Shown here: one piece after another, positions 1-4,960 of the stretch
Layout of the letters: each line of letters begins with the position of its first letter
Numbering within the stretch: the first letter of the stretch is position 1
Assembly: GCA_000715605.1 (NCBI GenBank)
Contig: KL568556.1
Location: 77,026 to 82,071 of the forward strand
Source: Streptomyces speibonae
Lineage (GTDB): Bacteria > Actinomycetota > Actinomycetes > Streptomycetales > Streptomycetaceae
Direction: 5' to 3'
DNA length: 5,046 nucleotides
Position numbers and translations under genes: made by a program
The notes under the pieces: model-generated
The model's database searches: none
What the model saw: the letters and a program-made list of their open reading frames with translations, nothing else
Told to the model about the DNA's origin: nothing

Positions 1-280
1 GCATCGCCCGCCACTTGATCCCGTTGTCCACGAGATAGGCGATGGCGTCCAGCATCGCCCGGTGGCAGTACGCCTCCGGCTGCCCGCCCCGGCCGCGCAT
101 CCAGCCAGGCTCCGGCAGCAGCGGCCGCACCACCGCCCACTCCGCGTCCGTCATGTCACTCGGGTAACGGCGCTCGTGCAGCGCATGGTCGGCAGCGTTT
201 CCGAACCGGTGAGCCAGACAGTCACACTCCCGGGTGCCCGCGGTGGACTGCACAGGCATCGGCACGCAAGACTGCGACAC
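1..280 (-). CDS. IS5-family transposase, N-terminal part (runs off left edge)
   Basis: This is the first 93 codons of a DDE transposase that would cut and rejoin the ends of its own IS. The minus-strand translation contains ERRYPSDMTDAEW at about residues 36-48, then VVRPLLPEP, RGRGGQPEAYCHRAMLDA and YLVDNGIKWRAM. This is the hallmark N-terminal region (DUF4096-like) of actinomycete IS5 transposases. The catalytic DDE residues would lie beyond the left edge. I chose the GTG at 280 because a perfect AGGAGG (286-291 on the complement) sits 5 nt upstream. ATG 259 (MPVQSTAG) is a plausible alternative used in many annotations, and ATG 154 would lose conserved sequence. There is no sign of a frameshift in the visible part. 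Confidence 0.88.
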   Translation of the reverse strand, partial: MSQSCVPMPVQSTAGTRECDCLAHRFGNAADHALHERRYPSDMTDAEWAVVRPLLPEPGWMRGRGGQPEAYCHRAMLDAIAYLVDNGIKWRAM

Positions 281-281
281 C

Positions 282-334
282 AGGGCCTCCTGATGCTCGG
301 TGATTCGACACCAGCGAGCTGTTCAGGAGGCCCT
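282..334 (-). repeat. 12-bp inverted repeat / long stem-loop in IS leader
   Basis: AGGGCCTCCTGA (282-293) and TCAGGAGGCCCT (323-334) are perfect inverted repeats separated by 29 nt. The intervening sequence extends the stem with GCTCG (295-299)/CGAGC (315-319) and GTG (300-302)/CAC (309-311), leaving a hexanucleotide loop ATTCGA. In a minus-strand transcript entering from outside the IS, the structure would sequester the transposase AGGAGG. The right arm also forms the near-perfect palindrome AGGAGG-C-CCTCCT (325-337). Confidence 0.75.
286..291 (-). promoter_or_regulatory. Transposase ribosome binding site
   Basis: On the minus strand, AGGAGG lies 5 nt before GTG 280 and supports that start for the transposase. 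It lies inside one arm of the 282-334 inverted repeat, so folding of a longer transcript would hide it. Confidence 0.7.
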
Positions 335-338
335 CCTC

Positions 339-761
339 TCATGCGCCGAGCACACCACGACCACCCGATCGGGACGACCGTTCGATCACCAAGTCCCGAG
401 AACGGTACGACAACGGCTTCTCAGTGAGCAGTCCACTTCCGTTCTCCGGCGTGGCGGCTTCCCGCGAGGGCGCGGCAGCCGGGTAGAAGTCAGCGGGGAC
501 GACAGGATCCCCGTCGTGGATCTCACAGATGTACCTCCCGGCAGCCCGGCGCAGGTACATCTCGTACGGGCCGCGCGCGTGCTCGTGCGCGTTCGCCACG
601 AGCTCCGAGACGGCCAGGACTCCGTCGCTGATGACTTCTCCTGGCAGGCCCAGGTCCTTGAGGACACGTCGCAGAACCGCGCGGGCTTCGCCGGTCGGGT
701 TGATGGTGTGGTCGGTCCAGCGGTACACGAGGCCGAGAGCGGCGGACGGCGCGCTGATCAT
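339..761 (-). CDS. HATPase_c anti-sigma-type ATP-binding protein, C-terminus apparently replaced by IS sequence
   Basis: The 140-codon frame starts at ATG 761 with AGGAGGT (772-778) 10 nt upstream, a strong start. The family is the small RsbW/SpoIIAB-like serine kinase/ATP-binding proteins (HATPase_c_2), very numerous in Streptomyces. They act in the cytoplasm and often pair with STAS anti-anti-sigma factors or XRE/DUF397 partners. The N box is visible as SELVANAHEH (residues 52-61, with E53 and N57), and the G1-type motif as EIHDGDP (80-86, D83). The expected distal GRGL...V and WG..GK.VW segment is missing. After about residue 114 (NGSGLLTE) the sequence becomes Arg/Ser-rich and unlike the family, ending in the IS leader. 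The product probably lacks part of the ATP lid and is non-functional or altered. The family call is secure; the IS as cause of the truncation is inference. Confidence 0.82.
   Translation of the reverse strand: MISAPSAALGLVYRWTDHTINPTGEARAVLRRVLKDLGLPGEVISDGVLAVSELVANAHEHARGPYEMYLRRAAGRYICEIHDGDPVVPADFYPAAAPSREAATPENGSGLLTEKPLSYRSRDLVIERSSRSGGRGVLGA
369..406. repeat. Two interleaved 7-bp inverted repeats near the IS tip
   Basis: TCGGGAC (369-375) pairs with GTCCCGA (393-399), and ACCGTTC (377-383) pairs with GAACGGT (400-406). The order A-B-A'-B' means the two stems cannot form together as simple hairpins. A perfect 10-bp palindrome CCCGATCGGG (364-373) overlaps the first arm. This could be a transposase-binding or terminal region, or a structured leader; the sequence alone does not decide. 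Confidence 0.55.
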
Positions 762-857
762 CGGGCGGCGGACCTCCTGTGGGTGACGTCGGTGGCCGTC
801 TCCCGGGGCTGCGACGTGGTCGCGGAAGCGCGGCAGCTACACCGCTGAGAGGCGTAC

Positions 858-892
858 GGCCGCAAGAAGCACCCGGCTCCGGGCGTGCGGCC
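858..892. repeat. Intergenic hairpin (7-bp stem with inner CCCGG/CCGGG dyad)
   Basis: GGCCGCA (858-864) and TGCGGCC (886-892) are inverted repeats, with CCCGG (872-876) and CCGGG (879-883) nested inside. There is no T-run after it on either strand. It could be a factor-independent-like terminator stem, a regulator site, or chance in GC-rich DNA. Confidence 0.4.
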
Positions 893-965
893 CCGGGAGG
901 ATCGTGGCTCAAGCACCGGCCACGAGGCCGGTCGCGAGTCACGCGCTCAACGATGGCCGCTGGTG

Positions 966-1000
966 CCCCTGATGCTCATGGGCGTTTATGAGCGCAGGGG
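966..1000. repeat. Dyad-symmetric element containing the shared GTTTATGAGC sequence
   Basis: CCCCTG (966-971) pairs with CAGGGG (995-1000) and GCTCAT (974-979) with ATGAGC (988-993), around the 8-nt loop GGGCGTTT. Together they give a 12-bp interrupted stem. The A/T-containing core stands out from the surrounding GC-rich sequence. There is no poly-T tail, so an operator reading is preferred to a terminator. It lies about 85 nt upstream of the nucleotidyltransferase start and about 205 nt upstream of the HATPase start. Confidence 0.55.
974..993 (-). promoter_or_regulatory. Candidate operator, copy 1 (shared with 4857-4876)
   Basis: The minus strand reads GCTCATAAACGCCCATGAGC. It agrees with the plus strand at 4857-4876 at 16 of 20 positions, including an uninterrupted first ten bases. 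In complement orientation it reads toward the nucleotidyltransferase gene, as the other copy reads toward the XRE gene. Binding by the XRE regulator is inference. Confidence 0.45.
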
Positions 1001-1084
1001 GCGAGCGGCAGGGCGCTCCAGCGAGACCGGCGACCCGCCGCCGGCCTTCGTTTCCGCCCGCCCGGTCACTGGGAGTATGGGCGG

Positions 1085-1708
1085 GTGAGTGCTGACGTGT
1101 TGGGACGCTGGATGCCGGAACGTCCCGAGGATGTGGCCGAGGTCTTCGCCAAGGCGGACTTCCGGTGGTGGATCGCCGGTGGCTACGCGATCGAACTCGC
1201 GGTCGGCCGCGAGCTGCGCGCACACGGCGATCTCGACGTCCTCGTCCTCCGGCGCGACCAGGCCCTCGTACGTGAACTGCTGGCCGACTGGGACCTGTAC
1301 GTGGCGGACCCGCCCGGCCAGGGACAGCTTCGACCGTGGCGTCGTGGAGAGGTCCTTCATCCGCCGCTCCACGACATCTGGTGCCGCCGCACACCCAAGG
1401 CGCCCTGGTCGGTGCAGCTCATGCTGGACGAGGCCGAGGGAACCCAGTGGGTCTCGCGGCGCGACCCGGCGATCCGCCTCCCGATCGACCAGCTCGGACG
1501 CACGACCGAGACGGGCATCCCGTATCTCGCGCCCGAGGTCCAGCTCTTCTACAAGGCCAAGGCGACCCGGGACAAGGACGAGACCGACTTCGAAGCTGTG
1601 CTGCCGCTGCTCGACGCTCCGGCACGCGCCTGGCTGGCGAACGCGATCACCGTGATCGCGCCCGACCACCCCTGGCTTCGCCGGCTCCTTCCGGTCAGCC
1701 GAACGTGA
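1085..1708 (+). CDS. Aminoglycoside-2''-adenylyltransferase-like nucleotidyltransferase
   Basis: This 207-aa soluble protein of the polymerase-beta nucleotidyltransferase fold resembles the Aminoglyc_resit (PF10706)/ANT(2'')-LinB-type group. Such enzymes transfer AMP from ATP to a hydroxyl of a small molecule. The signature is WWIAGGYAIELAVGR (residues 28-42), with the glycine pair G32-G33, followed by HGDLDVLV, where D49 and D51 are the expected metal-binding carboxylates. D115 in VQLMLDE is a likely third carboxylate. The C-terminal YKAKATRDKDETDFEAVLPLL (around 150-170) is the usual helical part in this group. The start is GTG 1085, with GGGAG (1071-1075) 9 nt upstream; it could also be nearly leaderless. 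The 3' end overlaps the convergent PPC gene by 14 nt. The substrate is unknown: antibiotic resistance is possible, but similar chromosomal genes in actinomycetes are mostly untested. Confidence 0.83.
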   Translation: MSADVLGRWMPERPEDVAEVFAKADFRWWIAGGYAIELAVGRELRAHGDLDVLVLRRDQALVRELLADWDLYVADPPGQGQLRPWRRGEVLHPPLHDIWCRRTPKAPWSVQLMLDEAEGTQWVSRRDPAIRLPIDQLGRTTETGIPYLAPEVQLFYKAKATRDKDETDFEAVLPLLDAPARAWLANAITVIAPDHPWLRRLLPVSRT

Positions 1709-2153
1709 GCAGCGGAACGTCGTAGAGGTCGGGGTTCCGGGGCCGGGTCATCGTGGGCGACGTGACCTCCACGACCATCAGTTCGCTGAGGAACTGGACC
1801 TTGGCACTGAGGAGGTGGCTCGTCCTGCCGTCGGCCGACTGGGCCTTGAGGCCGGCGGAGACGTGGATGTGCGGGAGTATCCCGCCGGTGGCCGGGTCGT
1901 GGGCGAGGGTGCCGGCGCCGAACGCCTCGACGTTGGTGACGTACGTCTTCGCCCAGACTGGTGCGTCCGGGTCGGCGAGCTTCTCGCAGGCACCCACGAT
2001 CTCGGCCTCCGCGAAGGCTCCGATGAACGAGGGGATGTATCCCTGCCGTACGCCGTTGTCCCGGCAGAAGGTGGACAGCGCCTCGAAGAAGTCCTCCCCG
2101 TGGTCGAAGGTGACGCCGAAGGTACGGCCGACGGTCAGCTCGTGAGCGCGCAT
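1695..2153 (-). CDS. PPC/DUF296-domain protein
   Basis: This 152-aa protein is almost entirely one PPC (DUF296, PF03479) domain. In plants this fold is joined to AT-hooks, whereas bacterial members are stand-alone, usually oligomeric and of unknown role. Visible landmarks are the N-terminal FGVTFDHGEDFFEALSTFC (residues 12-30), GYIPSFIGAFAEAEI (38-52), the GGILPHIHVSAG core (90-101, H95 and H97) and a later H113. The H-x-H plus downstream His arrangement is what bacterial homologues use for a likely metal site (inference). No AT-hook, signal peptide or membrane segment is seen. ATG 2153 has AGGAG (2164-2168) 10 nt upstream. It starts 27 nt after the asparaginase stop, with its RBS in that gap, so the two genes are almost certainly co-transcribed. 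That suggests a role tied to asparagine or related amide metabolism. Confidence 0.88.
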   Translation of the reverse strand: MRAHELTVGRTFGVTFDHGEDFFEALSTFCRDNGVRQGYIPSFIGAFAEAEIVGACEKLADPDAPVWAKTYVTNVEAFGAGTLAHDPATGGILPHIHVSAGLKAQSADGRTSHLLSAKVQFLSELMVVEVTSPTMTRPRNPDLYDVPLLTFG

Positions 2154-2180
2154 GTGCGGGTGTCTCCTGATGAGGTGGGG

Positions 2181-3182
2181 TCAGCGGGCGGAGGCGGTGG
2201 TGAAGATCTCGCGGACCGTCGCTCCGTCGGCGCCCTGGGCGAGCAGGGCGTGCAGGAGGAGCCGCGCCTGGTACGGGCCAAGGTCTCCGGCGCCGATGAG
2301 CCCTCGGCCGAGGAGGTCCTTCTCGGAGCCGGGGAAGCCGTACGTGTCGGACAGAACGGGTCCGTTGCCGATGCGGGAGGCGAGGACCACGGGGATGCGG
2401 GACGCGAGCTTGGTGAGCCCTTCGACGAGGCGCTCCGGGACGTGGCCGACGCCGAAGGCCGCGACCACGAGTCCGTCGCAGTTGCCGTCCCACAGGTCGA
2501 GCAGTGTGCCGTCGTCGCCGAGGGTGACGGTGTAGAGCCCGACGCGCGCCTCGCGGTCAGGGGCGCCGACCACTGGTCCGCGGCGCGGCAGCCCGCCCAC
2601 CATCCGCACCCGGTTCTCCGCGATTCGCGCGATAGGGCCGCACGCCGGTGAGGTGAAGGCGGCGGGGCTGGTGGTGTGGGACTTGCGGACGGTCCGGGCC
2701 GAGTGGATCTCGTCGCCGAGTACGACGAGGCAGCCAGCGCCGGCGAGTCCGGGGTCGGCTGCGGTCAGGACGGCGGCGTGGAGGTTGGCCGGACCGTCGG
2801 CGCCGGGCAGCGTGGGGTTGCGCATCGCGCCGGTGACGACGACCGGCTGCTCGTGGCCGTGGTAGAGGTCGAGCAGGAAGGCGGTCTCCTCGATGGTGTC
2901 GGTGCCCTGGGTGATGACGACGCCGTCGACGTCTCCGGTCTCCAGCTCCGCCGCGATCGCGGCCGACAGTGCGGTGAGGTCCTCGAAGGTCAGGGAGGCG
3001 CCGGGCAGACGTCGGAAGTCCCGCACGTTGAGGCCGATGCCGCTCGTGGCCAGGGCGGGCACCGCGGCGAGGAGTTCGTGGGCCGAGAGCGCGGGTACGA
3101 CGCCTCCGGTGGCGGGATCCGTGGTCATGGCGATCGTGCCGCCGAGGGAGAAGACCGCCACGTTCCTGACCGACTCCGTCAT
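2181..3182 (-). CDS. L-asparaginase-like amidohydrolase (bacterial type I/II fold)
   Basis: This 333-aa enzyme has normal length for the bacterial asparaginase/glutaminase family, which hydrolyses L-Asn to Asp and ammonia. The first signature is SLGGTIA (12-18) with nucleophile T16. The second is VVITQGTDTIEET (88-100), with T94 and D95 matching the second catalytic Thr-Asp, and K167 in SARTVRKSHTTS (161-172) completing the Thr-Asp-Lys relay. S63 is placed like the substrate-binding serine. The C-terminus GRGLIGAGDLGPYQARLLL (around 290-310) is typical. There is no signal peptide, so it is cytoplasmic. The lid loop after GGTIA (about 19-40) contains no tyrosine, although that loop usually supplies one; the first Tyr is Y107. 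The start is ATG 3182, with GGGGAG (3191-3196) 8 nt upstream. It follows the regulator gene by 59 nt and precedes the PPC gene by 27 nt. Activity on another amide substrate is possible. Confidence 0.92.
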   Translation of the reverse strand: MTESVRNVAVFSLGGTIAMTTDPATGGVVPALSAHELLAAVPALATSGIGLNVRDFRRLPGASLTFEDLTALSAAIAAELETGDVDGVVITQGTDTIEETAFLLDLYHGHEQPVVVTGAMRNPTLPGADGPANLHAAVLTAADPGLAGAGCLVVLGDEIHSARTVRKSHTTSPAAFTSPACGPIARIAENRVRMVGGLPRRGPVVGAPDREARVGLYTVTLGDDGTLLDLWDGNCDGLVVAAFGVGHVPERLVEGLTKLASRIPVVLASRIGNGPVLSDTYGFPGSEKDLLGRGLIGAGDLGPYQARLLLHALLAQGADGATVREIFTTASAR

Positions 3183-3241
3183 ATCCCCTGCTCCCCTGTC
3201 CGGACGCCGCCGAGCGCGGCCTCACGAGTGGTTCACGCAGG

Positions 3242-4804
3242 CTATCGGGTCGGCGCCGTCCGGGTACGCGGAATGATCACCAGCTGCTCGGCCACGAACC
3301 GGCAGGCGGCCTCCAGCCCTTCGAGGCCGAGCAACCGGCTGCGTGGCCGGGCCAGCCGCTCCGTACCGGCCGCCGACAACTGTGCGCACCGTCGCCCGAG
3401 CCAGGAGGCATCGAGGCCGAGGTACTCCGCGGTCGCCGCCAGGCGCTGTCCGGCCTGTTCGGCCGCCGTGGCCGAGTGTTGGCTGACGTGGCCCGTCACA
3501 TCGGCGAACGTCCGCAGGGCTCCCGGCCGCGCGGTGACCGCGAGGTGGGAGGCCCCCTCGGTCCGTACCCATGTGGCGATGACGGCCCGGCGCCCCGGGG
3601 AGAGGGCGAAGCCGTCGGTGTGAGCGAAGCCTCCGTCGTCAGTCACCCAGGTGCGGATGCCGAAGGACTCCATAAGCGCGATGGCGAGGAAGAGCAGAAC
3701 GCGCTCGTACGCGGGCGAGGAGGCGACAGCAGTCTCGGGGACGCAGAACCCCCGGCCGCTGGTACCACCCGGACGCCTGGGCGCCATTCGTTCCAGGTAC
3801 TGGTACTTGTGCCGGAAGAACAGCCAGGTGGCGGCTTCCTCACCGCGCTGTTCCCTGGTCCAGAACACGCGCGCATCGCCCAGGTGGTCACGGTGGCCCA
3901 GGATGTACCGGGCCGCGGTCTCCGAGCCGATCAGCATCCGGGAGACTTCGGTCAGGCCGTGGTCGGAGGCGGGAGGTGAGCCTGGGGAAGCTGTGAGCGA
4001 CGCTAGCGAGTTGTACAGAACTTGGTCATCGCCGAGGAGTGCCGCCTCGAAACCAGACACGGCCCACAGGATGCCGTAGGTCAGATCGTCCAGTTCGTAC
4101 GCGGCGGGGATGTCGACCGGGGCGGAGGCGGTGGCGCGTACGCCGCTCGGTCGGGCGTCGGTGACGAACTGTCGGACCGCCCCGTCCACCGTGCGGTTCG
4201 CGACGACGAGCGCGCGCATCGGCATGGTGCGCCAGGCATCCAGCTCCGGGCGGGAGTCGAGTCTCAGGCTGTCCCCGAGGAAGGAGGCCGCAGGAAGGGT
4301 CAGTACAGGAAGCGCCGTCGTCGAGACGGACCGGCCGGCGGGTAACAGAAGCTGGCCCGGCCCTTCGGGCAGCGCCGCGTACCCACGGGCTCCGGTGTCC
4401 CCCGTTCCCGGTCGTCCCGTGGAGCCCGGGGTGTGCGGATCGGCCGTGGGCAGGAGCCCGAGCAGTTCCTCCGGGACTCCCAGCGCATCGGTCCACTGGA
4501 CGAACTGCCGTCGGTCGCGGATCTGTTTGAGCCCTCGTTCCAGTCTGCTGACCTCGGCCTGGTCGATGCTGACCATCCGCGCCACGCCGGCCTGGGAGAG
4601 GCCCGTGTGCTTCCTGAACAGCTTGACGACGGTGCCGAGTTCCCATGCGGCCACGGCCCGCCGGACCGTCGGATCACGCCAGAAGGCCGGGTCGGCCCGT
4701 CGGGCGGCCGGCCCGTCCTGGCACGAGGCGCATCGTGTACCGGCGTTGAAGCGGCTGAGAAGGGCACCGCAGCGCGTACACCGCCGCTGTCCGCTGTCGA
4801 CCAT
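3242..4804 (-). CDS. XRE-family regulator with N-terminal Cys4 zinc ribbon and large C-terminal domain
   Basis: This is a 520-aa cytoplasmic DNA-binding regulator. Residues 9-28 form a zinc-ribbon-like knuckle, CTRC...CASC (C9, C12, C25, C28). Residues about 55-115 form an XRE/lambda-repressor helix-turn-helix: VKLFRKHTGLSQAGVARMVS, then IDQAEVSRLERG, with the recognition helix around 80-90, ending in ALGVPEELLGLLP. A low-complexity Gly/Pro linker (about 116-145) leads to roughly 370 residues I cannot assign. These include GEEAATWLFFRHKYQYLERM and RVLLFLAIALMESFGIRTWV, and may sense a ligand. I chose ATG 4804 because AGGGAG (4815-4820) lies 10 nt upstream. ATG 4813 would have only 1 nt spacing, and ATG 4834, which adds ten residues, has no clear RBS. 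A 20-bp repeated motif lies just upstream, suggesting autoregulation. The asparaginase gene follows 59 nt after its stop and is a likely target. Confidence 0.87.
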   Translation of the reverse strand: MVDSGQRRCTRCGALLSRFNAGTRCASCQDGPAARRADPAFWRDPTVRRAVAAWELGTVVKLFRKHTGLSQAGVARMVSIDQAEVSRLERGLKQIRDRRQFVQWTDALGVPEELLGLLPTADPHTPGSTGRPGTGDTGARGYAALPEGPGQLLLPAGRSVSTTALPVLTLPAASFLGDSLRLDSRPELDAWRTMPMRALVVANRTVDGAVRQFVTDARPSGVRATASAPVDIPAAYELDDLTYGILWAVSGFEAALLGDDQVLYNSLASLTASPGSPPASDHGLTEVSRMLIGSETAARYILGHRDHLGDARVFWTREQRGEEAATWLFFRHKYQYLERMAPRRPGGTSGRGFCVPETAVASSPAYERVLLFLAIALMESFGIRTWVTDDGGFAHTDGFALSPGRRAVIATWVRTEGASHLAVTARPGALRTFADVTGHVSQHSATAAEQAGQRLAATAEYLGLDASWLGRRCAQLSAAGTERLARPRSRLLGLEGLEAACRFVAEQLVIIPRTRTAPTR

Positions 4805-4814
4805 GGTCGGCATT

Positions 4815-4820
4815 CTCCCT
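4815..4820 (-). promoter_or_regulatory. Ribosome binding site fixing the XRE start
   Basis: The minus strand reads AGGGAG, 10 nt before ATG 4804. It overlaps the coding sequence implied by the longer ATG 4834 start and argues against that start. Confidence 0.6.
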
Positions 4821-4856
4821 CGCTCTGCGATCATCCGGACACGTTCCGCTGATGGG

Positions 4857-4876
4857 GCTCATAAACACTCATAGGC
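4857..4876 (+). promoter_or_regulatory. Candidate operator, copy 2, upstream of the XRE gene
   Basis: The plus strand reads GCTCATAAACACTCATAGGC. It contains CTCATA twice with a 10-bp period (4858-4863 and 4868-4873), about one helical turn, as expected for two protomers on one DNA face. It matches the minus strand of 974-993 at 16/20 positions. It lies 52 nt upstream of the XRE start and 84 nt upstream of the divergent partial gene, so it could control either. On the minus strand the sequence TATGAG could also overlap a -10 element. Autoregulation by the XRE protein is inference. Confidence 0.5.
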
Positions 4877-4960
4877 GTGGGCCTTCGTGGCGGCCATCGT
4901 GGTGGAGCACCGCCGACCGGAGCCGCGTGCCGCGACTCCCCGGACGTGAGGATCCGACCT

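Larger units (their letters stand above)
1..420 (-). mobile_element. IS5-family insertion sequence, transposase-proximal end (partial)
   Basis: The left edge of the window holds one end of an IS5-family element. It contains the start of the transposase reading leftwards and about 140 nt of leader rich in inverted repeats. The outer boundary is inferred, not seen. The neighbouring HATPase reading frame stops resembling its family after about residue 114, at roughly position 420, so the IS tip probably lies near 417-425. A boundary nearer 340 cannot be excluded. The other terminal repeat and the second copy of any target duplication lie outside the window, so neither the inverted repeats nor the target duplication can be defined here. 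Confidence 0.7.
762..1084. other. Intergenic region without a convincing gene
   Basis: This is about 320 nt between the divergent HATPase and nucleotidyltransferase genes. Overlapping frames on both strands are Arg/Pro-rich and lack family resemblance, so I call none of them. The region should hold promoters for both flanking genes, but I cannot point to a good -10/-35 pair. It contains two inverted repeats (858-892 and 966-1000). The second includes a sequence shared with the intergenic region upstream of the XRE regulator. Confidence 0.6.

Noticed and set aside
1..62. Direct repeat GCATCGCCCG at 1-10 and 52-61
   Set aside because: Both copies are coding sequence of the transposase and give similar codons; there is no sign of a functional repeat.
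1073..1085. A -10-like sequence (GAGTAT) placing the nucleotidyltransferase transcript start at its GTG (leaderless)
   Set aside because: The -10 is weak and no convincing -35 is visible. GGGAG at 9 nt spacing is an adequate ribosome binding site.
300..1088. Several plus- and minus-strand frames overlapping the HATPase gene and the intergenic region
   Set aside because: They lack convincing start signals and family resemblance, and the recognised HATPase frame explains the coding bias up to position 761.
1549..2493. Long minus-strand open frame of over 300 codons across the PPC and asparaginase genes
   Set aside because: It is Arg/Pro-rich and out of frame with two clearly recognised genes. 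It is a shadow frame created by high third-position GC.
1815..2651. Plus-strand open frame opposite the PPC and asparaginase genes
   Set aside because: It is an antisense shadow; the Gly/Glu/Val-rich composition mirrors the opposite strand's codon bias.
3206..3220. GCCGC/GCGGC hairpin between the XRE stop and the asparaginase start, considered as a terminator
   Set aside because: The stem is only 5 bp with no T-run and is common by chance in such GC-rich DNA. The gene spacing fits read-through.
2676..3623. Long plus-strand open frame opposite the asparaginase and XRE genes
   Set aside because: It is antisense to well-supported family members, has a Gly/Arg-rich composition, and shows no domain pattern.
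4805..4834. Upstream start of the XRE gene at ATG 4834 (530 aa)
   Set aside because: There is no clear ribosome binding site before it, while ATG 4804 has AGGGAG at 10 nt. It cannot be fully excluded.
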